From positions 124,001 to 188,000 of the forward strand of contig CAWCAT010000004.1 of NCBI GenBank assembly GCA_963793625.1: 64,000 bases of DNA. Reading direction: 5' to 3'. Position 1 is the first letter of the stretch. Every line of letters begins with the position of its first letter. Shown here piece after piece: positions 8,801-17,199 of the stretch. Source of the stretch: G963668605 sp963793625. Lineage in GTDB: Bacteria > Acidobacteriota > Terriglobia > Bryobacterales > Bryobacteraceae. The notes beneath the pieces are model-generated. The model was not told the DNA's origin and searched no databases. It was given only the letters and a program-made list of their open reading frames with translations. The translations under genes were made by a program, and so were the position numbers.

Positions 8801-10160
8801 TTTGCGCAGCCGGCCGAGCCAGAATCACAGGACCCTGCTCTACCTCAGCAATTGCGATGTCTTCGGGTGCGCCTGAAAATACCTGCGCGGATTCGAGTTT
8901 CAGATCCGCGGTGTGGAGCCCTGTGCCGAGCGTGTGATCGGATCGCCAGCGCGTTAGCAGCTTGTTTTGAACCTGCTCACGGACGCGCACCGGTGCGCCC
9001 TCTGCAGGCGGCTCGATCCATATGGCTGGATGCGCAGGCGGGGAACTGGGATGAAAGCGATCGAGTACGACGATATCGGTATCGAGTTTTGCGTCGTATG
9101 CCGCCGGATTCAGAAACGTCGCTTTCGCACGCGGATTTGCGCCCAGCACGGGCCGCAGTAGCTCCGGTTCGCTCGAATAGACCGCAATTCGCAGTGGTCG
9201 CTGTGCGGGCAATTCCAGCACTGCGCTGTCATCCTGTGGGAATGCGTCCTGTGTCATCAAGCGCGTTTCGAGCAGTCCTGCGACGCGCGTTCGATGCTGG
9301 AAAGTAGCGCTCTGTTCCGCCCCCGGCGCGAGCGTCAGACTGCGACTGCCGACCGGTACATTGCCGAACTGCAGAGCAAGCGTAAGCGTGCGCGGCTGGC
9401 GTCCGTAGTTGCGGGCCGTGACGAAGATTTCCCAGAGGTCGGCATCCGCAGGCGAACGCCGTAATCCGATTTTGCGCAGCCCGCAGTTTTCGGCCGGATC
9501 GTCAACAGGCAGGACGCGCAGATTGGGAATGGCGGCAAGCTTCGCCGCATCCTGCTCCGATACACGCGAGGCGCCGGCCAGCACGATCTCGCCTTCGCCC
9601 TCGGAATTCATGCGCTGCACGCGTTGGGCGAAGCTGAGCGCCTGGGTAAGATCGAGCGCAGCATTACCCGGTTTAGAATCACGAATGGCAGCTTCGATTG
9701 CGGCGCGGTTTGTCTCCATGCCCGTCACCGGAGTCGGGAACGCGTCGGCGCGCACGAGCATAACGCGATCGACAGCAGGCAGCGCGCGGATGTAGGCAAG
9801 TGCGGCAGAGCGGGCTTCGTCCATCAACGTGCCCCTGCGCGCACGTGCGCCCATCCACGCTGACGTATCCAGCACGACAACATGATCTCGCGTGGCTTTC
9901 GCGGGAGAGCCCCAGCGCAGTTGCGCGACAGCCAGCAAAAGCAGCAATAGGGCCAGCAACTGCATCAGCAAAGACCATGGCTGCTGAATACGGCGGCGAT
10001 GCTTTTTCTGTGGAGGCTGCTGCGCGGAAACCCAGAAACGCAGTGTCGAGACTACCAGTTTGCGGCGTGACCGATCCAGCAGGTAGAGCGCGACGACGAG
10101 CGCGGAGCCTACGCTGAACAGTCCCAGGAATTCCAGCAGGCCGAGGTTCTGGAAAAACAT
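5885..10160 (-). CDS. Giant BatA-like/VWA membrane protein with three VWA modules (one-base frameshift near 7014)
   Basis: The start at 10160 gives a BatA-type N-terminus with two membrane helices, then a VWA domain with a weak metal site (VVLDTSAWMG). A helix pair near residues 590-650 (WQILAVLGAACLIAEWW; ALSIILILIALF) precedes a second VWA with a canonical MIDAS (LLVDTSASVS). A GATase-like segment follows (QGGGLLIIGGENN), then a third VWA (VNKSSSMEGKK; later DGGTQIAPAL and IVLLTDG) and a C-terminal helix. In relatives this material is usually two separate proteins. The frame shifts at about 7014; removing one base from GTTGCCGAGCATT joins RLVA to SIVPDGGTQ and gives about 1424 codons. It belongs to the moxR-DUF58 cluster, thought to act in chaperone-like or envelope-stress complexes. 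Confidence 0.82.
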
Positions 10161-11054
10161 CTACTCAACCCCCCGGGCCTGAATGAGCGGGCCGAAAACT
10201 GCCTCTTCGAGCGGCATGGAAGTCGAGAGTCCTACATAGCGCCCGTCTTTTCGGGAAGCAATGTCCTGCAGGCGCTTGGCATAGGCATCAAAGGCCGCTG
10301 CGTAACTCTCGCGAGCCTCGTCGTCGAATGACAGCTCGAGCTTCGTGCCGGTTTCGGCATCGGTGATCTCGAGTTCGCCGGTCCACGGCGGGATGCGATC
10401 TTCTTCAGCCCAAAGATGGATCAGCAGAACTTCGTGCCCGAGATCAGCCAGGAACTGGAGCGGCTTCTCGCATCCGGCTTCGTCCAGAAAATCCGAGATA
10501 ATTATGAGCAGTCCACGCTGGGTGCAGTTGGAAGCAAACTGCCGCGCTACTTGAAGAAAGTCGGTTTTTCCACGCGGCTCTAATTTTGTCAGGAACTCGG
10601 CTGTGGGGGAAAAGCGGTGGCGCCCCCCGAAACAGACAAACCGATCCTCCAGTTTCTCGCTGAAGGGGTGGATGTGCATGGTGTCCAGCCGCACTAATCC
10701 TACGTAGCTGACGGCCGCCGCGAGCTTGCGCGCATACAGGAACTTATTGGTCTCGCCGACGTTCATCGATTCACTGCAATCCAGCAGAATTCGCACAGGA
10801 ATGCGAGGCTCAACCTGGAACATCTTCAGAAACAATTTTTCCAGACGCAGATACGCGCGCCAGTTGACTGAGCGCAAATCATCCCCGTGGTGGAAATGGC
10901 GATGATCGAGAAACTCCTGACCGGGACCGGGAAAATGGGAACGATTGCGTCCACCAACGATGCCGGGGAACGACGTCCTCCAGCGTATCGTTAGTCTTTC
11001 GAGCTTTTCCAGGAATTTCCTGTCGATCAGCGGTTCACGCGCAGTGACAGCCAT
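10161..11054 (-). CDS. DUF58 family protein of the MoxR-VWA cluster
   Basis: This 297-residue soluble protein has the DUF58 signature FHHGDDLRSVNWRAYLR near residues 55-70, followed by a VWA-like fold containing LLDCSESMN. The residues needed to coordinate a metal are partly present (DCSES). It abuts the downstream giant VWA gene and lies 30 bp after moxR, a gene order conserved across many bacteria. In that setting DUF58 proteins are considered clients or adaptors of the MoxR ATPase. Its exact biochemical activity is not established. Confidence 0.9.
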   Translation of the reverse strand: MAVTAREPLIDRKFLEKLERLTIRWRTSFPGIVGGRNRSHFPGPGQEFLDHRHFHHGDDLRSVNWRAYLRLEKLFLKMFQVEPRIPVRILLDCSESMNVGETNKFLYARKLAAAVSYVGLVRLDTMHIHPFSEKLEDRFVCFGGRHRFSPTAEFLTKLEPRGKTDFLQVARQFASNCTQRGLLIIISDFLDEAGCEKPLQFLADLGHEVLLIHLWAEEDRIPPWTGELEITDAETGTKLELSFDDEARESYAAAFDAYAKRLQDIASRKDGRYVGLSTSMPLEEAVFGPLIQARGVE

Positions 11055-11084
11055 GTTGCCGCCTTCTCAGCCTTCCTCGACGCC

Positions 11085-12092
11085 TCAGACGGCCCTCGCG
11101 GTCACAGTGCGGATAATCTCGGACAGCAGAGTGTCGGTAGTCTGGCCGTCGGCGTGAGCGTCGAAATTTAGAATGATTCGATGGCGCAGCACTGATGTTG
11201 CGACATGCTGCACATCGTCCAGACTGAGATTGTAGCGACCGCGCATAAGAGCCAGGACGCGACCACATTCCACTAGCGCCTGGGCGCCGCGTGGCGAACT
11301 GCCATAACGAATATACTTTTCCGCGAGCGGGTGCGCATTCGCACTGCCTGGCTGCGTGGACATCACAAGATCCACCGCATAGTCGAGTACGTGCTGAGCA
11401 ACCAGCACCTCGCGGCAGACTTTGCGGATCTCCATGATGCCGTCGCGATCGACCTTGGGCTCCAGATGAGCGTCTTCCTTTTGAATGGTCAATTCCACGA
11501 TGCGGTTCAGTTCCGACCGGCTTGGGTATGTGACCAGAATCTTCATCAGGAACCGATCAAGTTGCGCCTCAGGAAGCGGGTAAGTGCCTTCCATCTCGAT
11601 GGGATTCTGCGTGGCCATTACCAGGAACGGCATCTCCAGATGGTGAGTGTTGGTCCCGCTGGTAACCGTACGCTCCTGCATGGCTTCCAGCAGCGCGGAC
11701 TGTGTCTTAGGAGTCGCGCGATTGATCTCGTCAGCCAGGACGAGATTGGCGAAAACCGGACCAGGCTGAAAGCGCAGCGACTTGGATCCGCGATCATCGG
11801 TTTCCATGACCATGCTGCCGACGATGTCGGCCGGCATGAGATCCGGAGTGAATTGTATGCGCGAGTATTTCAGATGAAGCACGCGCCCGAGAGTTCTCAG
11901 AAGCGTGGTTTTGCCGAGTCCGGGCACGCCTTCCAAAAGAACGTGACCGCCAGCGAGGAGACAGATGAGTACGCCGTCAACGACGTCCTGCTGGCCAACG
12001 ATGATCTTGCCGATCTCCGTGCGAACGTCATCGAGTCGTGAGATTGCGTCTTGGAGCAGAGTGTCGGATTGCACACTTTCATTGTAGTTCAC
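11085..12092 (-). CDS. MoxR-family AAA+ ATPase
   Basis: This 335-residue AAA+ protein shows Walker A LLEGVPGLGKTTLLRTL at about residues 52-68, Walker B VLADEINRA, and the typical ATQNPIEMEGTYPLPEAQLDRF stretch (given as ATQNPIEMEGTYPLPEA then QLDRF). These features define the MoxR class of AAA+ chaperones, which remodel or insert cofactors into VWA-domain partners. It is first in the moxR-DUF58-VWA cluster. A strong terminator-like hairpin at 12144-12175 separates it from the upstream gene, so it should have its own promoter in 12093-12143. Confidence 0.95.
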   Translation of the reverse strand: MNYNESVQSDTLLQDAISRLDDVRTEIGKIIVGQQDVVDGVLICLLAGGHVLLEGVPGLGKTTLLRTLGRVLHLKYSRIQFTPDLMPADIVGSMVMETDDRGSKSLRFQPGPVFANLVLADEINRATPKTQSALLEAMQERTVTSGTNTHHLEMPFLVMATQNPIEMEGTYPLPEAQLDRFLMKILVTYPSRSELNRIVELTIQKEDAHLEPKVDRDGIMEIRKVCREVLVAQHVLDYAVDLVMSTQPGSANAHPLAEKYIRYGSSPRGAQALVECGRVLALMRGRYNLSLDDVQHVATSVLRHRIILNFDAHADGQTTDTLLSEIIRTVTARAV

Positions 12093-12143
12093 GAAGGTAT
12101 GTCAGTTAAGGGAACAGAAGGAGTTTTTCGCTCGTGCAAAAGC

Positions 12144-12175
12144 AAAACGCGGAAAAGGATGGGTCCTTTCCCGCG
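12144..12175 (-). terminator. Rho-independent terminator for the small membrane protein gene
   Basis: On the minus strand a 12 bp stem with one G-T pair (CGCGGGAAAGGA with TCCTTTTCCGCG) and loop CCCA is followed by TTTTGCTTTTGC. It lies just after the stop of the gene at 12198-12653. Confidence 0.8.
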
Positions 12176-12197
12176 CTGCAAATCCAGACGAAGATGT

Positions 12198-12653
12198 TTA
12201 TGCGCTTGCGCCCATGGTAGCGGCACCGCGCTCGCCCATTGTGTTGGCAAAGTGAGCAACGATATCCGCCATTTCGCGGAGAGCGCTCTGCGATTGCGCG
12301 GCGGACAGTTTCCGGGATACAGAATACCAACTGTTCATGATGAAGTAATCGATCATCAGCATACGATGTTCAATATCGAACCCACCCAGCTGGAATCCGG
12401 GTGCATGGCTCATCAGACACGTCAGGAGGCGATAGTCGCGATCCAGAGAATTCCGCAGATTATCGAGAGGCATGGTTTCGTGCGTCCCGGAAAGAAGACC
12501 CTGCGCAGTGATGAAGCTCAGTTGGTTCGCGTTGGCGACTTGCCTGCTATAGTCCTTGATCGATTTCGCGCTCAGGATCAGAAGACAAGTGTAGCGAAAC
12601 CAATAAAGGAACAGCACCAACGAGAAACCAATAATTAAGATACTGGCAATCAT
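12198..12653 (-). CDS. Small membrane-anchored protein of unknown function
   Basis: This 151-residue protein begins with a single strong membrane helix (residues 2-20, IASILIIGFSLVLFLYWF) and continues as a helical, mostly soluble region ending in AATMGASA. I do not recognise a family. The Arg/Leu-rich middle (LRNSLDRDYRLLTCLM) and the absence of cysteine pairs or nucleotide-binding motifs give no clue to an activity. It is flanked by its own terminator downstream and by about 140 bp of AT-rich sequence upstream, so it is probably monocistronic. Confidence 0.75.
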   Translation of the reverse strand: MIASILIIGFSLVLFLYWFRYTCLLILSAKSIKDYSRQVANANQLSFITAQGLLSGTHETMPLDNLRNSLDRDYRLLTCLMSHAPGFQLGGFDIEHRMLMIDYFIMNSWYSVSRKLSAAQSQSALREMADIVAHFANTMGERGAATMGASA

Positions 12654-12746
12654 ATTTATCTCATGTACCCGTTCGCTTGACTGCTGAGGCTGTTGACCTC
12701 ATTGGAAGAATAGCATCAGGTGTAAACACTTTAAAGGAATTTATGG

Positions 12747-12778
12747 GTAATAGGGTTATTTTCCAATAGTTCTATTAC
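12747..12778. other. Short inverted repeat in AT-rich intergenic DNA
   Basis: GTAATAG at 12747-12753 and CTATTAC at 12772-12778 form a 7 bp stem around an AT-rich 18-base loop. It lies between the stop of the CYTH gene (12795) and the start of the small membrane protein gene (12653). It could be a weak terminator or an operator. Confidence 0.35.
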
Positions 12779-12794
12779 TCCTTAAACACACAAA

Positions 12795-13385
12795 TTAAAC
12801 CTTGGTACTAAGGTGACGTCGATGGAATGTCATGTGGGATGGTTTCTTACCTAGCTGCTTACACCATTCGAGGTAAAGGCCGCCATAACTCGCAGTGATA
12901 TAACTCGTTTCCGGGTAGCCGAGCGAAGCTGCGGTGCGGTCAATCCAGTCAGGAGGTCCCTCCAATTCAAGGAAGTTTCCGATTGGAGTTTCATCCACGG
13001 TCACAACACCCTCGCCATTGGACTGACGTAACTCGGTGCGGTATTTCTCATAAAGAAACGAAATTTCGAAACCCAGTTTTGTAAAAATCGAGTGGATAGC
13101 TTTAGCGTCGTGCAGATGAGTCTCGATTTCCTCGCGCGACTTGTGCTTTCCCCTGTTGCCGGGTCCTTTATAGGTGAGGATGACGTCATTACCAACCTGG
13201 CGCACACGCAGCAGTTGACGCGCCCGACGCAGTTTGCGGGCAGGAGTGTCGAACACGGCATTGGCTTCGAATCGACGTCGTTTCGAGACCCGAAAACCCG
13301 CGCGGCGCAACATGGCCTTGGCCTGATTGGCGCCGCCGATTGCGATCTTGACCTCCACCTCGTGATTCGATCCGGGCTTGGACAT
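12795..13385 (-). CDS. CYTH-domain protein (class IV adenylate cyclase / thiamine-triphosphatase-like)
   Basis: The ATG at 13385 is chosen because the longer open frame upstream is the antisense of the tRNA gene. The 196-residue product starts with the CYTH signature ExExK (EVEVKI, residues about 9-14). It then shows alternating basic and acidic strand residues typical of the triphosphate tunnel (LRRARQLLRVRQVG; ILTYKGP; SREEIETHL) and ends with FLELEGPPDWI. CYTH enzymes bind triphosphate-containing substrates with two metals and either cyclise ATP or hydrolyse triphosphates. Which activity applies here cannot be decided from sequence. Confidence 0.9.
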   Translation of the reverse strand: MSKPGSNHEVEVKIAIGGANQAKAMLRRAGFRVSKRRRFEANAVFDTPARKLRRARQLLRVRQVGNDVILTYKGPGNRGKHKSREEIETHLHDAKAIHSIFTKLGFEISFLYEKYRTELRQSNGEGVVTVDETPIGNFLELEGPPDWIDRTAASLGYPETSYITASYGGLYLEWCKQLGKKPSHMTFHRRHLSTKV

Positions 13386-13445
13386 AATAATATGATGCTC
13401 ACAATCTCCGGCGGAGGGGAGTTGTTTGCTAAACTGACACCAGAT

Positions 13446-13522
13446 GCGCCCGTAGCTCAGCTGGATAGAGCATCTGGCTTCGAACCAGAGGGTCGGGAGT
13501 TCGAATCTCTCCGGGCGTACCA
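13446..13522 (+). tRNA. tRNA-Arg (anticodon TCG), CCA encoded
   Basis: This 77-base cloverleaf has acceptor stem GCGCCCG with CGGGCGT (terminal G-T pair), D-stem GCTC/GAGC, anticodon stem TCTGG/CCAGA with loop CTTCGAA (anticodon TCG, reading CGA-type Arg codons), variable region GGGTC and T-arm GGGAG TTCGAAT CTCTC. The 3' CCA is encoded. It is the only tRNA I see in the window. Confidence 0.96.
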
Positions 13523-13649
13523 CACTCCTTCCAAATTCACCGCCAACACATCGCACTCCCAACGCATACGAAAGAGTCGAAAACAGTATACTTTTTGCTC
13601 GATCTGAGCAATACTGGAAATCCTGGTTCACACCACTCGGAGGGGAAAT

Positions 13650-14456
13650 TTGAAGACTGCGAAGTATCTCTTATTTGTTTTGGCGTGCGCATTGGTGCCA
13701 CTGTCTCAAGCAGCGACTATCACCAACGGCACGCTGAGCGTTGACATCGAAAACAACGGTCAACTCCACGTCATCACCATTAACGGCACCATTGTCGATA
13801 CCAGCAGCTTTTTCCAACAGTACATTGTAGGTGGTGCGGCTGGGTTTAGCGGGGGATCTGCCGTGAACGTTAACGGCGCGTCTGCTACGTACACGGCCAT
13901 CGCCAATGGTCTGAGTGTCAACGTGACCTCGCAAATCCTTGGACCAGCGACGGGCCTTCTCGCCAGCGGGATCCTTCAGCAGTCGCTGATATTCACCAAC
14001 AACACCGGGGCGGGCATCGTCCTGCCGCTGCTGAGCAACAGCGATCAAGATCTCAATAACACTGCTGCCGGTGACACCGTGCAGTATAATCCAACCCAAA
14101 ATGTGGTCTACGCAATGGATTCGGGCCAGTTGTACGCGGTTTGGGCCTCGTCAGCCTTGGGCGGCACCTTCGGTTGGGATGTCGGGCTGCTCGGTACCGA
14201 GAGCACGAACTTCCCTACGGCCAATCGTGTTGGGCCAGCCACAGGTGATACGGCAATGTCGATTGGCTACAACATCGGGACGCTCGGAGCCGGAGAGAGC
14301 GCCAGCTTTACGTTCCAGTATCTGTTCGCTCTGGATGCACAGGGGTTGCCTACTGATTTCGCCCCCGGGGAAGGTGCCATCCCGGAGCCGGGCACATTGA
14401 TGTTGCTTGGAGGCGGTCTGGCCCTCGTAGGTCTGCTGCGGAAGCGCCGAGCCTGA
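13650..14456 (+). CDS. PEP-CTERM sorted exported protein
   Basis: A TTG start at 13650 after AGGGGAAA gives a signal peptide (KTAKYLLFVLACALVPLSQA). The mature part is a low-complexity, Asn/Thr/Gly-rich beta protein without a recognised enzymatic family. The C-terminus carries the sorting motif IPEPGTLMLLGG, a hydrophobic helix and the basic tail LLRKRRA, the hallmark of substrates of exosortase/EpsH systems that link to extracellular polysaccharide. No exosortase gene lies in this window, so the sorting machinery must be elsewhere. A TATACT sequence at 13587-13592 is a possible -10 element. The hairpin at 14481-14508 terminates it. Confidence 0.88.
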   Translation: MKTAKYLLFVLACALVPLSQAATITNGTLSVDIENNGQLHVITINGTIVDTSSFFQQYIVGGAAGFSGGSAVNVNGASATYTAIANGLSVNVTSQILGPATGLLASGILQQSLIFTNNTGAGIVLPLLSNSDQDLNNTAAGDTVQYNPTQNVVYAMDSGQLYAVWASSALGGTFGWDVGLLGTESTNFPTANRVGPATGDTAMSIGYNIGTLGAGESASFTFQYLFALDAQGLPTDFAPGEGAIPEPGTLMLLGGGLALVGLLRKRRA

Positions 14457-14480
14457 GAGCATCGCTCAGAATGTGATTCG

Positions 14481-14508
14481 AATGGGGAGCGGGAGACCGC
14501 TCCCCATT
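14481..14508. terminator. Strong hairpin terminator between convergent genes
   Basis: A perfect 12 bp stem (AATGGGGAGCGG with CCGCTCCCCATT) around the tetraloop GAGA lies 24 bases after the PEP-CTERM stop and just beyond the stop of the opposing gene at 14514. It can serve both directions, although the T tracts are short. Confidence 0.8.
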
Positions 14509-14513
14509 TCTAT

Positions 14514-14840
14514 TCAGCGGGGCTCCATGAGCGCCAGTGCTGCGAATGCGGTCGCAGCATCTCGCATGAAGTGCAACGGCATGCTGCCGGTGTCGTATTT
14601 CTTGTTCATAGACGGCGCTTCCCGGAATCCCGCCTTTGGGTCCTGGTGAGCACGGAGCCAGCCCAAAGCACGATTCAGACCCGGATCCGACGCGGTCACG
14701 CCGATCCGTTGCAGGATGAAAGCAACAAGCGCTGTTGCATAGGCATTGGATCCCTTTGAGCGCGGAGCTTGCGGGTGTTTCGGCCACGGGCCGAAGCGCA
14801 ACGAGAGCAAGAATTTACTGTCCGGCATTGCCCGGGACAT
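14514..14840 (-). CDS. Terpene-cyclase/prenyltransferase-like alpha-toroid fragment
   Basis: This 108-residue frame has the tandem helical pattern of the C-terminal part of squalene-hopene-cyclase-like proteins: SNAYATALVAFILQRIG, then ALGWLRAHQDPKAGFRE, then RDAATAFAALALMEPR. Family members are several hundred residues long, so this is a remnant or an unusually small stand-alone domain. It lacks the catalytic DXDD region. The ATG at 14840 overlaps the end of the phosphoesterase gene by 26 bases; an alternative ATG lies at 14828. The overlap suggests translational coupling if it is real. Confidence 0.6.
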   Translation of the reverse strand: MSRAMPDSKFLLSLRFGPWPKHPQAPRSKGSNAYATALVAFILQRIGVTASDPGLNRALGWLRAHQDPKAGFREAPSMNKKYDTGSMPLHFMRDAATAFAALALMEPR

Positions 14841-17196
14841 AGCTGCGTACAGGCGGCGGCGGTGCGGTTTTCTTGATTGCTCGCCAGAGGATCTCGTTCA
14901 GTTCGTCGTCGTCAGCCTCGTCGGGACGTGTCATGTTCAGTGTGCGCAGGCCATCGCCCTTACGTCGGGGCGGGTTCTTCAGATCGAGACGTTCGCGGGG
15001 CTGCTCAGCCGTGTAGGGCGTTAGATCCGGCTTTTGCTGAAATGCGGGCAGGAACGAACCGGCCCAGGCGTCGTAGTGAGTCATCGACCCAAGACCGAGC
15101 AACAGTTCGATGGTACGCAGCATCGATGTCGTGTTGTAGAAGCTGCTGTCGACTGCCTTGCGCTTCGTATAGGGTGAGATTACATAGGCGATGGAGCGGT
15201 GCGAATCGACGTGGTCCGCGCCATTCTGGGCGTCGTCTTCCAACACCAGGATTGCGGTGTTCGGCCAGAAGCGGCTCTTGCTGACTGCCTCGACGATCAT
15301 GCCGAGAGCCGCGTCGTTGTCGGCAACTGATGAGAATGGAGCGGGCGCTCCGGGATCGGTTCCAAACGTGTGATCGTTCGGCAGAATCATTGTGATCAGA
15401 TTCGGCAGTTCACCACTGCGCTCAAATTCGGCGAAGTCGCGCAGGAAAATCTTCGCGCGCTCGATGTCCGGGAATGCAGGATCGTAACCAGCATAATAAG
15501 GGTTGGTGAACGGTTCCAGTTCAGGATCGCGAATCGACTGCAGCAAGATTTCACCAACCTTTGCTCCAGGCCGATTGCCCACGAAGAAGCCATAGTTGCG
15601 AACCTTTAGGCCGGCGCGCAGGGCCAGGTTCCAAATGAAACCTCCTGCAGGTTTGGTAGACGGTTCTGGTTTCGGAGCACCTTGCGGTTTGGCGCGATTT
15701 CCGTAGCCGGCGCCCCACGTGCGCGCGACGAAAGGTGGCGAGATTGCGGCCGAACTCCAGAACCAGCCTTCCGCACTGACATCAGCGTTCACGAAGAAAT
15801 TGTCGAAAAGCACAAACTCGCGCGCGAGCTTATGGTGGTTCGGCGTCACCTTCTCGGGGAACAGAGTGAGCGACGGATCGCCGTTGCCGGTGCCCAGATC
15901 ACCCAGAATCTGATCGTAGGTCCGGTTCTCTTTCATGATGTAAATAACGTGCCGGATGGCGGGCATCGGACTGACGAACGGAGCCGCCGCACGCTGGTTC
16001 GGCGCACTTGCGAAGACTGTCCGCGTGTAGTCTTTCAGCCTTGCCGGCGTGAAAGGAGCGATCACTCGGGCCGTTCCGAGTTGCAGCAGGCCGACGTACT
16101 CAATCTCTGTCGGCAGCTGTGGAAGCATCGTCCTGTCGGTGAGCGGATTGGGCCCTTTCGGGTTCGCGAAGGACTTCTCGCCTTTGCCGTTCAACACCAT
16201 GAGCGAACCGTCCTTCAACACCGCTCCGGAGGTCGGATACCAGCCGGTGGGAACGAAGCCAAGCACACGCGAATCGGGGCGCGATCGATCGATAACGGCC
16301 ACGCTATTTGCGTCCGCCAGGATTATATAGACGCGCTTGCGCTGGCGATCTATAGCCACGCCGCTCGGGGTCATACCTGTTGGTGCTTGCGGGGCGAGAG
16401 CTACATTGATGCGCTCCAGGGGTTTCAGGCCACTCTTGGTCCAGCGGATCACATCGACATAGTTGGAGTTGCTGCCCGTGACATAGCAGGTCGATGCGTT
16501 ATTATCGCAAGCGATGTCGGATGGCCCTGGACTGGTATCCAGTTTCCCGCTCAACTGGCCATTGCGTGTGTTGTACACTTCGACGCGGTTATCGGAAAAA
16601 GCTGAGACAAGCAAGTTGCGCCCGCGCGCATCAAGTGCAAGTTTGTAGGGTCTGCGACCTGTAGGAAAGCGGCGCAACAGTTTCCCGGTCTGAGTACTGA
16701 GCACGGCGACCGAGTCCTGATAGACCTCGGCGGCAAAAATCTCTGTTTCGTCGGGCGAGAGCACGATGTCGCCCACGAAGCTGCGCGGGAATCTGCCATC
16801 GGGCCACGCCAGAGTGAACTGCCGTCCGGCCCTGAGTTGTCCCGATTCCAGCAGGAATTCGAACACCGTGGACTCGTGGCCGCCGCCCACGTAGATGCGA
16901 TCTCCGCGACGATTGAAGGTCAATCCGAGCCAGGCATCTTTCAGCGGAATGGTGGAAAGCAACTTGCGCGTACCCGCATCCAGCAACCACAGCGAGGGCT
17001 TCTTATAACCCGCATTGAGGACAGCAATGTAGCGTCCGTCCGGGCTCACACGCAACGACATAGGAAAGGTGTCGAGCTGAACGTGCTCACCAGCTGGAGA
17101 GATCCGCCATCCGGTCGGTAAGAGTGTTCCTGGCGTTTCCGGAGAAAGGAGCAGCGGCAGCGCCAATGCAAGCGCTGCCGCATGAAACATTCGCAT
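14815..17196 (-). CDS. Bifunctional YncE-type beta-propeller / phosphoesterase, exported
   Basis: This 793-residue protein has an N-terminal signal peptide (FHAAALALALPLLLS). A seven-bladed YncE-like propeller follows (repeats such as SPDGRYIAVLNAG, SPDETEIFAAEVY and DRQRKRVYIILADANSVAVID). From about residue 405 there is an alkaline-phosphatase-superfamily phosphoesterase domain (HVIYIMKENRTYDQILGDL; FVLFDNFFVNADVSAEGW; ILPNDHTFGTDPG; LVLEDDAQNGADHVDSHRS) with the metal-binding Asp and His residues of that class. It probably hydrolyses a phosphoester in the periplasm or outside the cell. It begins 3 bases after the stop of the Oar-like receptor, so the two are co-transcribed and the receptor may import its product. 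Confidence 0.9.
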   Translation of the reverse strand: MRMFHAAALALALPLLLSPETPGTLLPTGWRISPAGEHVQLDTFPMSLRVSPDGRYIAVLNAGYKKPSLWLLDAGTRKLLSTIPLKDAWLGLTFNRRGDRIYVGGGHESTVFEFLLESGQLRAGRQFTLAWPDGRFPRSFVGDIVLSPDETEIFAAEVYQDSVAVLSTQTGKLLRRFPTGRRPYKLALDARGRNLLVSAFSDNRVEVYNTRNGQLSGKLDTSPGPSDIACDNNASTCYVTGSNSNYVDVIRWTKSGLKPLERINVALAPQAPTGMTPSGVAIDRQRKRVYIILADANSVAVIDRSRPDSRVLGFVPTGWYPTSGAVLKDGSLMVLNGKGEKSFANPKGPNPLTDRTMLPQLPTEIEYVGLLQLGTARVIAPFTPARLKDYTRTVFASAPNQRAAAPFVSPMPAIRHVIYIMKENRTYDQILGDLGTGNGDPSLTLFPEKVTPNHHKLAREFVLFDNFFVNADVSAEGWFWSSAAISPPFVARTWGAGYGNRAKPQGAPKPEPSTKPAGGFIWNLALRAGLKVRNYGFFVGNRPGAKVGEILLQSIRDPELEPFTNPYYAGYDPAFPDIERAKIFLRDFAEFERSGELPNLITMILPNDHTFGTDPGAPAPFSSVADNDAALGMIVEAVSKSRFWPNTAILVLEDDAQNGADHVDSHRSIAYVISPYTKRKAVDSSFYNTTSMLRTIELLLGLGSMTHYDAWAGSFLPAFQQKPDLTPYTAEQPRERLDLKNPPRRKGDGLRTLNMTRPDEADDDELNEILWRAIKKTAPPPPVRSYVPGNAGQ

Positions 17197-17199
17197 GCG

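Noticed and set aside
13386..13631. Upstream part of the open frame leading into the CYTH gene (ERFELPTLWFEARCS)
   Set aside because: It is the antisense translation of the tRNA-Arg gene, a well-known annotation artefact.
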